DNA of 36,956 nucleotides from Cladosporium sp. IMV 00045. Lineage: Eukaryota > Ascomycota > Dothideomycetes > Cladosporiales > Cladosporiaceae. The notes under the pieces were generated by a model, which was not told the origin of the DNA, ran no database searches, and worked only from the letters and a program-made list of their open reading frames with translations. The position numbers and the translations under genes are program-made. Below, one piece after another: positions 22,045 to 31,690 of the stretch. Location: the NCBI GenBank assembly GCA_001931905.2, contig MSJI02000189.1, positions 1-36,956 of the forward strand. Reading direction: 5' to 3'. The first letter of the stretch is position 1. Every line of letters begins with the position of its first letter.

Positions 22045-24159
22045 ATGTCATTCTTCTACAGACTCGCTGGTGCCACTTGCCTGGCCACAGCAGCCATTAC
22101 AAAGGTCGCAAATGCAGCTATTGGAGGCAGTAGTGTGAACAGCACAATCCTTGTGCTTGCACCGCAGGGAGGTTCTGCCTACTCTGCCACATCTGGCTTC
22201 GATGCATACGGTATTCCCTACCAATTGGTCACTGTGCCACAAGGCGGAGTTGCTCTTCCAACGCTCAACTCGACTGCGAAATCTGGAAACTATGGTGGCA
22301 TCCTCATCTTGAGCGATGTCTCATACGACTACAACGGCAACTATCATAGTGCACTTACGGACGCTCAATACACGGCTCTCTACTCTTATCAAGTCTCGTT
22401 TGGCGTGCGTATGGTCCGTCTGGATGTCTACCCGGACGACTCGAGCGGTACAACGGTCGTGACTGCCTCCGATGGATCATCCGGCTGCTGCGCTGACAAT
22501 GTCGAACAATTGATCAGCTTCACGAACACCACAGGCTTTGCAACCGCAAATCTCAAATCCGGTGCAACCATCAGTACCAAGAACCTCTACCACTACCCGG
22601 CTAAGATCACTGATTCGAAGACTACCTGGAAGATCGCTCAATTCGCTACATCTGGCAACTTCAAGTCGAGCAGCGTTGCGGCGGTCATTAACAACTTCAG
22701 TGGCAGAGAGCAGATGGCCTTCTTTATTGGCTTCGCCACTGAATGGTCCGCTACGTCGAACTATCTGCAGCATGCGTACATCCACTGGCTTACTCGTGGA
22801 CTGTTCGTGGGCGCGAGAAAGGTCTACCTCGGCACTCAAATTGATGACATGCATCTTGTCACGGACATATACTACCCTTCTGGCAAGCAGTACAGAGTCG
22901 TTCCAGCTGATGTATCTGCCCACGTCAGCTGGATGCAGAGCGTCAATAGCAGGCTCCCATCAGGATCGAACTATTTCGTCGAGATTGGCCACAATGGCAA
23001 CGGTGACATCATCAATGCTACAAATACTGGCTACAACCTAAACAACGACCCATGTGTCCCAGTCGATGCGGTCTATTATGACTCTCCGATCGAAAGCCCT
23101 GACTTGGAGTACCAGAAACCCATTGGCTCCGGCGTCGACTTGTGGCCAAAGACTCCTAGCAGCTACAGCTGGAGCCTCGCTTGCTGCAAGCTTGACAAAC
23201 TCGCGACTTGGTTCATGACGCCCGCCAACCGTGATGCCTTCGCCCACTTATCCCATACATTTACGCATCTCAATCTCAACAATGCCACCTATAACGACGC
23301 CAGCAAGGAGATTTTCTTCAACCAGGCATGGTTGAAGCAAGTCGGTATCGACGCCGGCAAGTTCTCATCCGCCGGTCTCATCCCTCCCGCCATCACCGGC
23401 ATGCACAACGGCGATGTCATCAAGGCATGGCTAGACAACGGCATCACCAACGTAGTAGGCGACAACAGCCGACCTGTTCTGCTGAACACCAACAGCGTCC
23501 ACCACCTGCTCCACTCAACCGTCGCTGCCAACGGCTACGCCGGTCTGAACATCATGCCCCGCTGGCCGACAACGATCTACTTCGACTGCGACACGCAAGC
23601 CTGCACCACGCAAGAATGGACCGACACCTCAGCCGGCACTGGTAAATTCACCGACCTCCTCGCCTTCGAAAGGGACACCACGACCCGCTACCTCTTCGGC
23701 CTCCGCCACGACCCCTACATGTTTCATCAAGCCAACATGCGCGCCACCGGCGTATCGGCATACAAAGTCGGCTCGCAGAGCGTGCGCTCCCTGCTGCAAA
23801 TCTGGGTCGAAACCGTCGTCCAAGAAATGACCCGCCTGACCAACTGGCCCATCACGACGCTCAAGCACGACGACATCGCCAAGACGTTCCTCGATCGCGA
23901 GCAGCGCGACGCGTGTAGTCCGAACCTGGTCTACACTTATTCGTCTGATGGGCAGACCATCACGGGCGCGACTGTGTATGCTGCGAATGGCAACACTTGC
24001 ACCGTGCCGGTGCCGGTCACGTTCCCTGGCACTGCGAGCGTGAGCAGTGGCGGAAGTGCAACCAGTGATAGTGTCGGTGCTGAGCCGCTGATTATGTGGG
24101 CGAATATGAATGGGCAGCCGGTGACTTTTAGCTTGGGGAAGGCTGTGAGTGTTTTGTAA
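22045..24159 (+). CDS. agd3: Secreted Agd3-like polysaccharide deacetylase (CE18 type)
   Basis: A single-exon gene for 704 residues. A signal peptide (RLAGATCLATAAITKVANA, cleavage near residue 25) starts the protein. The N-terminal part, with NSTILVLAPQGGSAY and GGILILSDVSYDY, fits the carbohydrate-binding module of Aspergillus Agd3. The central domain has the metal and catalytic motifs of this deacetylase group: TQIDDMH with Asp267 and Asp268, then HLSHTFTH with His401, His404 and His408, and later GLRHDPYMFHQAN near 552-564. Agd3 removes acetyl groups from galactosaminogalactan, which makes that biofilm polymer cationic and adhesive. Several NxS/T sites suggest glycosylation. The catalytic motifs look intact. 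The other members of the Aspergillus cluster (uge3, gtb3, sph3, ega3) are not in this window. The symbol is by similarity; substrate identity in this organism is inferred. Confidence 0.75.
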   Translation: MSFFYRLAGATCLATAAITKVANAAIGGSSVNSTILVLAPQGGSAYSATSGFDAYGIPYQLVTVPQGGVALPTLNSTAKSGNYGGILILSDVSYDYNGNYHSALTDAQYTALYSYQVSFGVRMVRLDVYPDDSSGTTVVTASDGSSGCCADNVEQLISFTNTTGFATANLKSGATISTKNLYHYPAKITDSKTTWKIAQFATSGNFKSSSVAAVINNFSGREQMAFFIGFATEWSATSNYLQHAYIHWLTRGLFVGARKVYLGTQIDDMHLVTDIYYPSGKQYRVVPADVSAHVSWMQSVNSRLPSGSNYFVEIGHNGNGDIINATNTGYNLNNDPCVPVDAVYYDSPIESPDLEYQKPIGSGVDLWPKTPSSYSWSLACCKLDKLATWFMTPANRDAFAHLSHTFTHLNLNNATYNDASKEIFFNQAWLKQVGIDAGKFSSAGLIPPAITGMHNGDVIKAWLDNGITNVVGDNSRPVLLNTNSVHHLLHSTVAANGYAGLNIMPRWPTTIYFDCDTQACTTQEWTDTSAGTGKFTDLLAFERDTTTRYLFGLRHDPYMFHQANMRATGVSAYKVGSQSVRSLLQIWVETVVQEMTRLTNWPITTLKHDDIAKTFLDREQRDACSPNLVYTYSSDGQTITGATVYAANGNTCTVPVPVTFPGTASVSSGGSATSDSVGAEPLIMWANMNGQPVTFSLGKAVSVL

Positions 24160-24400
24160 GAGGGATGTTGTATATATTCCTTTCACCAAACGTAGTTGGA
24201 TCATCGTTACGTCGTATGACTTGTCTATCAATATTGCCATTTGTTAACCGCAGAATCTTCGAGCACGCTCAGGATCTTCTAGGTCGCAACAAGATCTATT
24301 TCGAAAGTCATTCACTTGTTCTTTGAAGACCAACAACAAACGTCCCATATCAGCTCCAGCCAAGAAGCAATTGAGAATACCAGGTTTAAAACGCAGTCTC

Positions 24401-25826
24401 TCACCAGCCCTCGTCAAGTTTCTGATAATCCCAGCATTCTGGACACAAAAGTTAGCCACACACGCTCAACAACCTTAGTACACACAATCATAGGGAAACT
24501 CACGCTGAAACGCCAAATCCTCGCCGAAATACACCTTCATATCTGCCTCTGAGCACTTCACCCCGCCTTCAGGATCGTAGACGACGGCTTTCTTCCCCAC
24601 GGCCAATCCAATCATGGGCGGATACTTAGGCCACTCCTTAAGCTCCAAAGGCCGACCGTGCTTTTCCGCCAGCATGTGCTGGAAGATATTGTCGGCGGCG
24701 CGCGTGCCCATGGCGATGGCGGCTCCGCACCGTTTGATTCCTGACCAGGCGACGATGTCGCCGATGGCGATGTGGTGGGCGTTGTGGGGGTGTGAGGGGA
24801 GGAAGTTCAGACTTGGTCGATGGATTAAGTAGGGGTGTTGTGGGAAATGGTGGTGAAGGGATGGAGACTTACTAGCTATTGATTTTTACCAGGCCTTCGG
24901 AGTCGACAGCTGATTTCGGAAGATATGAGGTTGTGGGAACGCTTCGCGAGATGGCGCTGATGACTTGGCTGGCGACGAGATGGGAGCCGTCTTGGAGGGT
25001 GAGCGTTTGTAGCGGCCGACCGTCTGGACCGATGCTTGCTGTTGTGCCCGTCACTCGTTCCGATAGGAGAACTTCTACGCCTGCGTCACGAAGAGCTTGT
25101 AGTGCAGTGTCTTTTACTTCGTCGGGCAGTGGCTCGGAAGAGAGCAGCTTATCCCGTGAATGGACCAGGCTGACTTTGGTATGGGGATGGCAGAGTTTCG
25201 TTTCGGCAGCCATTTCAATTCCAACAGCGCCACCTCCGATCACGACAGTGCCGTGTGTTGCACTCGAGACATTCTTGATATGATCCGCGGCCTCAACGAG
25301 ATACTCCTCTTTGGTCAGGCTCTGAGGGACGACCGGCCAGACTCGTCGCAGACCCGTGGCAGCGATAAAGAAATCGTATGGTTGTTCCTGTTGCTCACCG
25401 CTTCCACTGAGCTTGACACTTGCTATTCTGCGATCTGGATTGATTTGTGTGAGGCTTCCTTGTGTTATCTTAACGTTAGGGTGTTGTAAGGCTGCGATGC
25501 TGTCGAACTTCCTCCAAGCCTTGGTCGCATACTCGGGTGATGCAAGGGCAAGGGGCGAACCGATTGTATGATCTGTGTCCGTCAGTGATGTTTTGTCATC
25601 ATCGATCGATTGGTCCCAACTCACAGTAGCCATCACGTTCATCAACGATATGGATGTCAACAGGTATGCCACCACGCGCCTCTTCAGCGGGCGCCTTGTC
25701 AGGATCAAGACGAGCAGACCTCCCTAGAGACAAATCAAGGAGGTTGACCGCAGCAGATACACCGCCGTAAGCACCTCCCGCGATGAGGACACGAAAGGGT
25801 TGCTGTGCCAGTCCGAGCGATCCCAT
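24401..25826 (-). CDS. FAD/NAD(P)-dependent oxidoreductase, AIF2/AMID-like
   Basis: Four exons (25625-25826, 24873-25572, 24504-24811, 24401-24438) encode 415 residues. The introns are 52, 61 and 65 bases, with GTGAGT, GTAAGT and GTGAGT donors, and the frame is unbroken throughout. The N-terminal VLIAGGAYGG (residues 14-22) is a variant FAD-binding Rossmann motif. The second dinucleotide motif, VVIGGGAVGIEMAAE (about 177-191), binds NAD(P)H. AATG near 138 and HHIAIGDI in the third exon are the further conserved FAD contacts. The last two exons encode AVVYDPEGGVKCSEADM and a short FGEDLAFQQCWDY end, matching the tail of AMID/FSP1-type proteins. These act as NAD(P)H:quinone-type oxidoreductases. 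No transmembrane helix or clear mitochondrial presequence was seen. The terminal exon codes for only about 12 residues. Confidence 0.85.
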
Positions 25827-27045
25827 GGTGACGATGATGGAGATTAAAGCGATGGAATTATCAGATGGAGACGATCAGATAAAAATCTGAAGGGAAGGCA
25901 CGACCCAGATTTTATGCACCCCACGAAGCCGAGACCGGTCGTGGGGGCAGCCCGAGCTCGGAAATTTGCCCAGCATATAAGCGATTCAACAGCACGCCAT
26001 GAATGCTTCAGCTTCGTGATCGGGCGCATGTTATCCTTGGCCAAAGAGAATCGTGTGACAAGAGAAGAGCAGGCAGCAGTTCTATGCTCTCGTTGTTGAT
26101 TGCCATCGAGTAGGAGATTTTGGTAGCTACACTTCATTGCAGTCAGCAAGATTGCATTCACAAACTCAAGAGGAAAATACTCAGACGAGCATGGTAAGGG
26201 AAGCACTCGGCATGCAGATAACACTGGGTCTGGATATGTGCATCCACCTCAAAGCTTAGAAGCGTCTCAGGTGCTGGTGGAAAAGATCATACTCCAGCAT
26301 GGCAAAGACCTGAGAAAACCAAACTACTTCTTGATCTCCAACTCAGACCGGATGTTGTGCTGGAAACCAATTCTGACTCGAGATACTCGGTTTTGCAAAG
26401 AATAAGAGCTTCGATTGGATATGACACTCAGCTTCAATCCGTGCAAGATGTATATTCCACTGATTTTGCTAAAAGCTTTGAAAGAATCATCGTTCGTGAA
26501 TCCACAAGCATTCACAGCCGCAGTTCAGCGGCACAGCACACAATCTGCGATGCAAGAAGGCGTGACCGTATCAATCATGTCATTCGTATCAGGGCCACCT
26601 CCTTCAATCCTAGCGGAGCAAGTACATAGCCTGATCGTTCCGACGTACCGTACACAAGGCTGTTGAGTGTACCGCTTTGCTAGAGTAATAACGGCGTTTC
26701 GCAACAGCTACTGTAACTTGGTACTTGTCAGTCGCAGACCATCGACTTCTAGCCTGAATTGCTTTGGATTGAGAAGCGAGCCGTAGCTGCGACGTTTAAG
26801 GCGAGGCGACCTATCGCTTGGATCAGCTCATGTCTGAAGGTGGAGGGACATCCTTCCTTTTGAAGGCATGGACAGTCTCGCGTGGTTTCCACTAATATAT
26901 CGGGGACTTCCCTTCCGCGTTATTGTCCAGTTACGTCTTCACTTGCTCTTCTCACTTGTCGATCGCCAAGTCTACGCCCTATCACAGCGATCACCAACCT
27001 CGAATACCATCTCGACCCCCATATATTCTATCGCCCTACGACAAA
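25827..27045. other. 1.2 kb divergent intergenic region
   Basis: It lies between the starts of the oxidoreductase gene (minus) and the small cysteine-rich gene (plus). Several short frames on the plus strand (26357-26666) and one on the minus strand (25844-26224) lack any domain or splice support. The first 100 bases upstream of the cysteine-rich start are CT- and CAC-rich, consistent with a leader. Confidence 0.35.
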
Positions 27046-27329
27046 ATGGCCGATCCGGATTGCAGTCGTTGTGATGGTGAAGGACGCTACCGTACGACCG
27101 TCGATTACGGTACAAGTGATGGAGTTGCAACATATACCGAGGAGTGCTGCGACTATGATGATTGTTCCAAATGCGGTGAAACTGGGTCGTTCGAGAAAGA
27201 CTGTGGCAATTGCCCTGGGAGTGGAAGCAATCGCGTCGACGTGCCTTGCCGCTGCAATCCAGTACGTCTCTTCCGGGCTGTAAGCTGGGGTCGTCTGACT
27301 CCTAACAAATATCATGACAGTCGCCCTGA
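27046..27329 (+). CDS. Small DnaJ-type zinc-knuckle protein
   Basis: Exons 27046-27261 and 27321-27329 encode 74 residues. The 59-base intron has a GTACGT donor, a CCTAAC branch and an ACAG acceptor; after it the frame reads Ser-Pro and stops. If unspliced, the frame runs on to 27354 and gives 102 residues. The protein has ten cysteines. CSRCDGEG (6-13) and CGNCPGSG (53-60) are exact CxxCxGxG knuckles, and CSKCGETG (40-47) is a close variant; CCDYDDC and CRCNP supply more possible zinc ligands. CxxCxGxG repeats form the zinc-binding central domain of DnaJ/Hsp40 type I chaperones. Here there is no J-domain, client-binding domain or signal peptide. Function is unknown; zinc binding or help in disulfide chemistry is inferred. 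Confidence 0.6.
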
Positions 27330-27861
27330 TCCAGCGGATACGAAACACGATTGATTAGGGATGTCAACGTTTTTCGTTACCGAGATATGGCGTTCTTCAG
27401 AAGCGAGTTCGCGACTCTTCAAAATTGTTATTTGGCTAAATCGAATTTTACCTGGCTCGCCGTCATCTAGCGGTGCTTTTGCAGAGTGGAATCTGAGTTC
27501 TAAGAACGTTGATCATTTCGCTGATCGGGTCTTGGTTGATCTGCGAACTTATGTCCGGTCAGCCGGAGCGAAACGCTCATATATCAAATTGTCATATACT
27601 CACGTTGACATCACCTGTCTCGCGGACGTCATGAGGAAGTTTATTCAACCACAGCTTCGCGGCTGTCAATCTGATAAAGAGCGCAATATATAGCCGTCGC
27701 ATGTGTCGCTCCCAATGGCTAACAGTCACCTGTCTCCGCCCAAAGATACTGGAACTTGACGCATCATCGTCACGAAACACTACAATAATCGCTAACCGAG
27801 AGCCTGGTGGGATCAGACGTCGTTATCAATATTTCAGTAGCGCGGCGGACGAAGACCTCTC
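27330..27861. other. region between the zinc-knuckle gene and the transporter fragment
   Basis: A plus-strand frame at 27361-27693 could encode 110 residues, beginning six codons after the zinc-knuckle stop, but it has no recognisable domain, no signal peptide and mixed composition. I leave it uncalled. The region should contain the 3' end of the zinc-knuckle gene and the promoter of the transporter fragment. Confidence 0.35.
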
Positions 27862-28500
27862 ATGGATGGACCACACAGACGGCGGGCGCTACCTTTGGTA
27901 GTTGTCGAGAATTTCTCGTTCCTCTGGTTCGTCGAAGTCTCCATGAAGCGTATGTTTTCTAACTTTCGACTAGGTTCACTGTGTCGATGAACACGGGCAT
28001 ATGTAAGCACACAATTGCAACGGACACACAGTCACTATTGCAGAAAGCGACCTGCTGAATTTTCTGGCGATTAGTATCGATATTGATGCACCAAAATCCC
28101 TACCAGGTATGTTCTCCTCGGAACCGACCTGATATATGTCGATGGAACACTAACAGATCAGTTCTCGGGCCTTGGTATCCTGTCAACGATCATGTTCGTC
28201 TTTAATCTTGTCCTGTTCACTATCTTTGCACTTATCCTAGTGGTGAGGATCTTTTGTTTTCCCAGGCGTATTGCCAAAGACTTCAAAACGGACCTTGTGG
28301 AACTCTGTATGACTGGAACTGTGCCCATTGCAAAACCTCGATCTCAGCCCCAAGCAGACCAGTGCCTTCGGTATCAAGTCCACTTCCGCATCCGCCGCCA
28401 TATCCGCCTCAGTCCCAGCATGATGATTCGAATCTGCCTTTGTCTCCAACGCAGGTTGCGCCTGCACCCAGCCACTCTCATACCAACACAGGTCGGATGA
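27862..28500 (+). pseudogene. 5' exons of a TDT-family (mae1-like) dicarboxylate transporter, truncated
   Basis: Four exons can be read: 27862-27926, 27974-28002, 28075-28106 and 28162 onward. The introns of 47, 72 and 55 bases end at TAG, TAG and CAG; the second and third have GTAAGC and GTATGT donors, while the first has an atypical GTTCGT. Joined, they give VVENFSFLWFTVSMNTGIL, then SILMHQNPYQFSGLGILSTI, then a long hydrophobic span and a basic FPRRIAKDFK loop. This follows the start of Schizosaccharomyces mae1 and other TDT transporters (HFTWSWFxxTMxTGG, FPFRFYGL, YPS). The match ends near 28335 after about 95 residues, where roughly 300 residues and eight spans are missing. Continuing in frame gives an arginine-rich tail to a stop at 28500 (154 residues). 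An alternative intron, 28307-28362, would join it to the downstream membrane gene. Confidence 0.6.
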
Positions 28501-29786
28501 GGGCAAGATGGTCGCGATGGATCGGCCGTCTCAGGCGGCTGAAACGACAGCGGTATGAATGAATATCTATCTCTCATTTTTAAACCACTATGATCACTGT
28601 TTGGTAGTGGAGGAATGACTAACGCCCAGTCCAGAGCCTTTCTCTACCTCACGATGGCGGCCGCGGTCATGGTCATCATCAATATCACCCAAGCGTTTCT
28701 GATCAACCACTTGCATACCATGGCGTGGATCCTGGCTTTTCCACTGTCCGTCTTTGTAATTCTTCTGGCTTTAATAGCTTCGCGTACCGCTTTCAGCTAT
28801 GAGAACGTCCGGATAGCCTGGAACGCGGCAAGTGGTGCAGATCGAGCAGCATGGCTAGGTGCCATTCTATCCATCGTACTCCCAATCATTGTTTGTCAGT
28901 TTCTGTACTTGCCGTTAGTCGCTTTGCCTTCATGGCATCGAACTACGTGGACCACGAGCCTGCACGTCGACGAAACCCTCCCATTACCAGGGGTAGTGAT
29001 TTTATATCAAGGCATTTCGGTCATGAGCATACTAGACTTGTGGTGCTGGGACGACCGTGCTGAAAATTGTACGATGTCGAATGTTGAACGTCAGGCTCCG
29101 CAGCAACCGACAGGGACATGGCAGTATTTCTGGTATAATCCCGTCGGGTCAGACACTGAGAAAGCAACTTGGACGAAGTCCTCTCTTATAGGGTTTGAAT
29201 ACATCTGTGAGCCTGGAATATCGCTGGAAAGTCAAGTCCGTGATGCTAATTCGTTCCGACAGTGACCACCCGTCCCAGCGACACCGAGCCATCCGGAGAA
29301 GAGAGGTTCACCCTAGCACTCTTCGATCCTGCCTTCCCGGTCAACCTCACAGATTACTCCTACGACTGCGGCAATCCGCCACATTACAAGAACGTCTATC
29401 TCCATCTTGGGCAAAAGTTGTCCCTTGATATAGTAGCAACGCCATACTCCATCAAGGAGCCGGTGCACGCTCTCAGCAGAGGAAATTCCTCTCTGACATT
29501 TGGAGGGTGCCGCCAGATAGATGCTTACTTCTACTACGACGTCAGCGTCGCTGACGTTGGTCGGAGCATTCAAAGGCCGGAGATCGAGCCTTGTCCAGAC
29601 AGCAATAACACAGGCGCAGGCGCTATCAATTGCACCTTTCTGATGCAAATCAAATTTTCTTCCTCGCTCGTCACGACGCAGAAGAGCGAAAGGGCCACAA
29701 GTACACTGCGTATTCTGACGGATGAGGGTAGTATCATCGGCGGGGTGTTGTTTTTGACGTGGTTCCTTGGGATCTTTGTGTTGTAG
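28497..29786 (+). CDS. Orphan multi-pass membrane protein
   Basis: Exons 28497-28552, 28608-29206 and 29263-29786 give 392 residues from the ATG at 28497. The introns (55 and 56 bases) use GTATGA/GGTAG and GTGAGC with a GCTAAT branch and a GACAG acceptor, and the frame is continuous. A very basic start (RWIGRLRRLKRQR) precedes a first span (FLYLTMAAAVMVIINITQAF). Spans follow at WILAFPLSVFVILLALIA, LGAILSIVLPIIVCQFLYL and VVILYQGISVMSILDLW. A long, probably extracellular region with several cysteines and N-glycosylation sites comes next, and a last hydrophobic segment (GGVLFLTWFLGIFVL) ends exactly at the stop. I recognise no family. The true start is uncertain: a proline-rich frame lies just upstream (28331-28496) and lacks an ATG, and splicing from the transporter fragment would also be in frame, giving 527 residues in total. 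Confidence 0.6.
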
Positions 29787-30095
29787 TTTCACGAGCGAGC
29801 ACTTTCGCATGGTCGTTTGCTCCTGCTGTTCAGTAGCACATGAAAATTATCGATATGCTATTCGCCGCAATCACGGGTTGCAGAAACCCAAAAAATCCAT
29901 CGCAGAACCCCTGGCAGTGAGCGGAACATCTCAGCCCGCTTGGAAAGTCATTCAAACGAGATGCTTTCAACCAGAGGTGTATCGTATTGACAGAAATACT
30001 CCGTCATGCCATGGCATTTGAGCCATAATCGAGCCGAATAGACTTATCCGTCAAAATTCGCCGGTGTTGAGCTGTAGCAGGCAGACATTTCAGCT
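29787..30095. other. short convergent intergenic region
   Basis: It separates the stops of the orphan membrane protein (plus) and the regulator (minus). It should hold both 3' ends. Nothing else was seen. Confidence 0.35.
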
Positions 30096-31690
30096 TCATC
30101 CTGTCGAGCTCAAGAGCAACGTCTGTAAGGTCTCCTCCAACTTCTCCTCGAGCCCGACTAGCCGCTGCGTCTTCGCCTCTGCTCCAAAGATGCTGTCAGG
30201 TGGTTTTACTCCTACCTCAACCGGGACCTCACTGACAGTCCAGACGGCACTGAGATACAGCCCAACGAATCCAGCACCGATCGGCTTGAGGTGACCAGCC
30301 TGCGTGGCGAGTTCTGGCACCTCGCTTGCATATCGTTGTCTGAAATTGGCGAGATCGGGCACATTGGGATAATGGATGCTGAGCACGTCGCTCATCAGCA
30401 ATGCGACCGTCAGTGAGAGACTATAGCTGCGCTTATCATGCTCGTACAGCCTCGCCAGGTCAGGCGGAGGTTCTACAGCGCTGAACCGTCGTTCGCTGGT
30501 CGTTGCGGAAGATGGCGAAAGCATAACACGAGCTCTACCAATACGCTGGCTGAGCTCTGCCACAACGGCCGTGACGGTGGTGTAGAAATGCCAGAGCTCG
30601 ACGACCGATCTTGCAGATAGGAGGTAGACCGAAAGCCCGGACAGCATTCTTGACAGACGCTGTGTCAACGCATGTTCTCCTCCGCCCAACGAATTGCTGG
30701 CATGGATGTCTCTTGTTTGGGCTATCACCGTGTTGAAGAAACTCCAACAGGGACTGGTATGGTCGACGTTGAGCTCGGGGTGCAACAGCTTCTCAGAGGT
30801 CTGAACGAATCTACTTGTTAGTGGCAGCCGGATCTTGCAAGTGCCTTAGGTTTCATGGATCAACTCACGACCGCTGAACATGACACATATACGACGCCTC
30901 TATCGAAGCTATCCCTATAATCGATACGCGGAGCTTGGTTGAGTGATTGAGCCAAACCCTTTGCATGCACACCTGCTTCGTTAGGGATGCCCAGCCAACT
31001 CTGCTATAGTTGTCAATTAAGACTCGAGGTGCCGATGCAACCGGATACCGCCAAGCTACGTACCTGACAGGCCCACAGGAAGTATATGGCGCACATGTTT
31101 AGAGGAGACTGCACTTCAGACCGGTTAAGGAGGGCGAGGCGAGTAGCTCTCAAAGCCGCCGAGTAACTTCTCAGCCTTTGCCGCGAAAGGGTATACGATA
31201 CATCTGTACATGGTGTGGCCAGCATAAAAGCATCGGTTGCAGCAGCTAAAGCTCTGCTGTGTTCGAGTCGTTTCGGAATTTCGTCCATGAAAGGCCCATG
31301 TGCCCAATTGATGTCTTGTCGCAGGTCATTCCTTTGGAGCTTGTCGACGAATGCCGTGCTTAATGTCAAGGTAGGACTGCTAGGCATTCGAGAGATTTCG
31401 GGGTCTTTTGGTTGCGGCATGGACGTGGCTGTTGCGTGAATGGGATCGTGTGGATCAGAAGAATCGCTGGTAAACGTCTTGAATATGAAGCGTCGGACAC
31501 CACCGCCGACACATGGGGTTTGGAGTCTCTGGCATCTTGTACATTTAGGCTGGGCCTGATCGCACTGTCAATGCAAATGTCAGCAAGGGCTATATGTGAG
31601 TGGCTTAGAGATCTAGTTCTTCTTCCAACGTACCCTTTTGCGACGGCTCCGGCATACTTCACAAGCACGACTGGAAGGAACTCCTGGCAT
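30096..31690 (-). CDS. Zn2Cys6 transcription factor, orphan regulator
   Basis: Four exons (31634-31690, 31064-31564, 30869-31000, 30096-30800) encode 464 residues. The introns are 69, 63 and 68 bases with GTACGT, GTACGT and GTGAGT donors; exon lengths are all multiples of three and no stop interrupts the frame. The first intron falls inside the zinc cluster. After splicing, Cys10, 13, 20, 27, 30 and 37 show the CX2CX6CX6CX2CX6C spacing, with RSRRKR between Cys13 and Cys20. The body, with LSTAFVDKLQRNDLRQD, LNMCAIYFLWACQSWLGIP and TVALLMSDVLSIHYPNVPDL, looks like the helical regulatory region of fungal C6 factors of modest length. No biosynthetic core gene (polyketide synthase, peptide synthetase, terpene cyclase) is in the window, so its targets are unknown. 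The nearest plausible targets are the neighbouring accessory genes. Confidence 0.82.

Noticed and set aside
27361..27693. Plus-strand frame of 110 codons downstream of the zinc-knuckle gene
   Set aside because: Begins almost at the end of that gene and has no family or structural signal. I could not connect it to the transporter fragment by splicing.
28003..28161. A simple model joining exon 2 of the transporter directly to exon 4 with one long intron
   Set aside because: It gives an open frame (GIYQFSGLG) but loses the conserved SILMHQNPYQ piece, which the 32-base exon at 28075-28106 supplies with good splice sites.
28254..28562. Reading the proline-rich frame as a separate gene starting near 28254
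   Set aside because: The frame has no ATG there (it opens with TTG) and is closed by a stop at 28203. Only the part after about 28330 looks coding, and it fits better as upstream sequence of the membrane gene or as part of a fusion.
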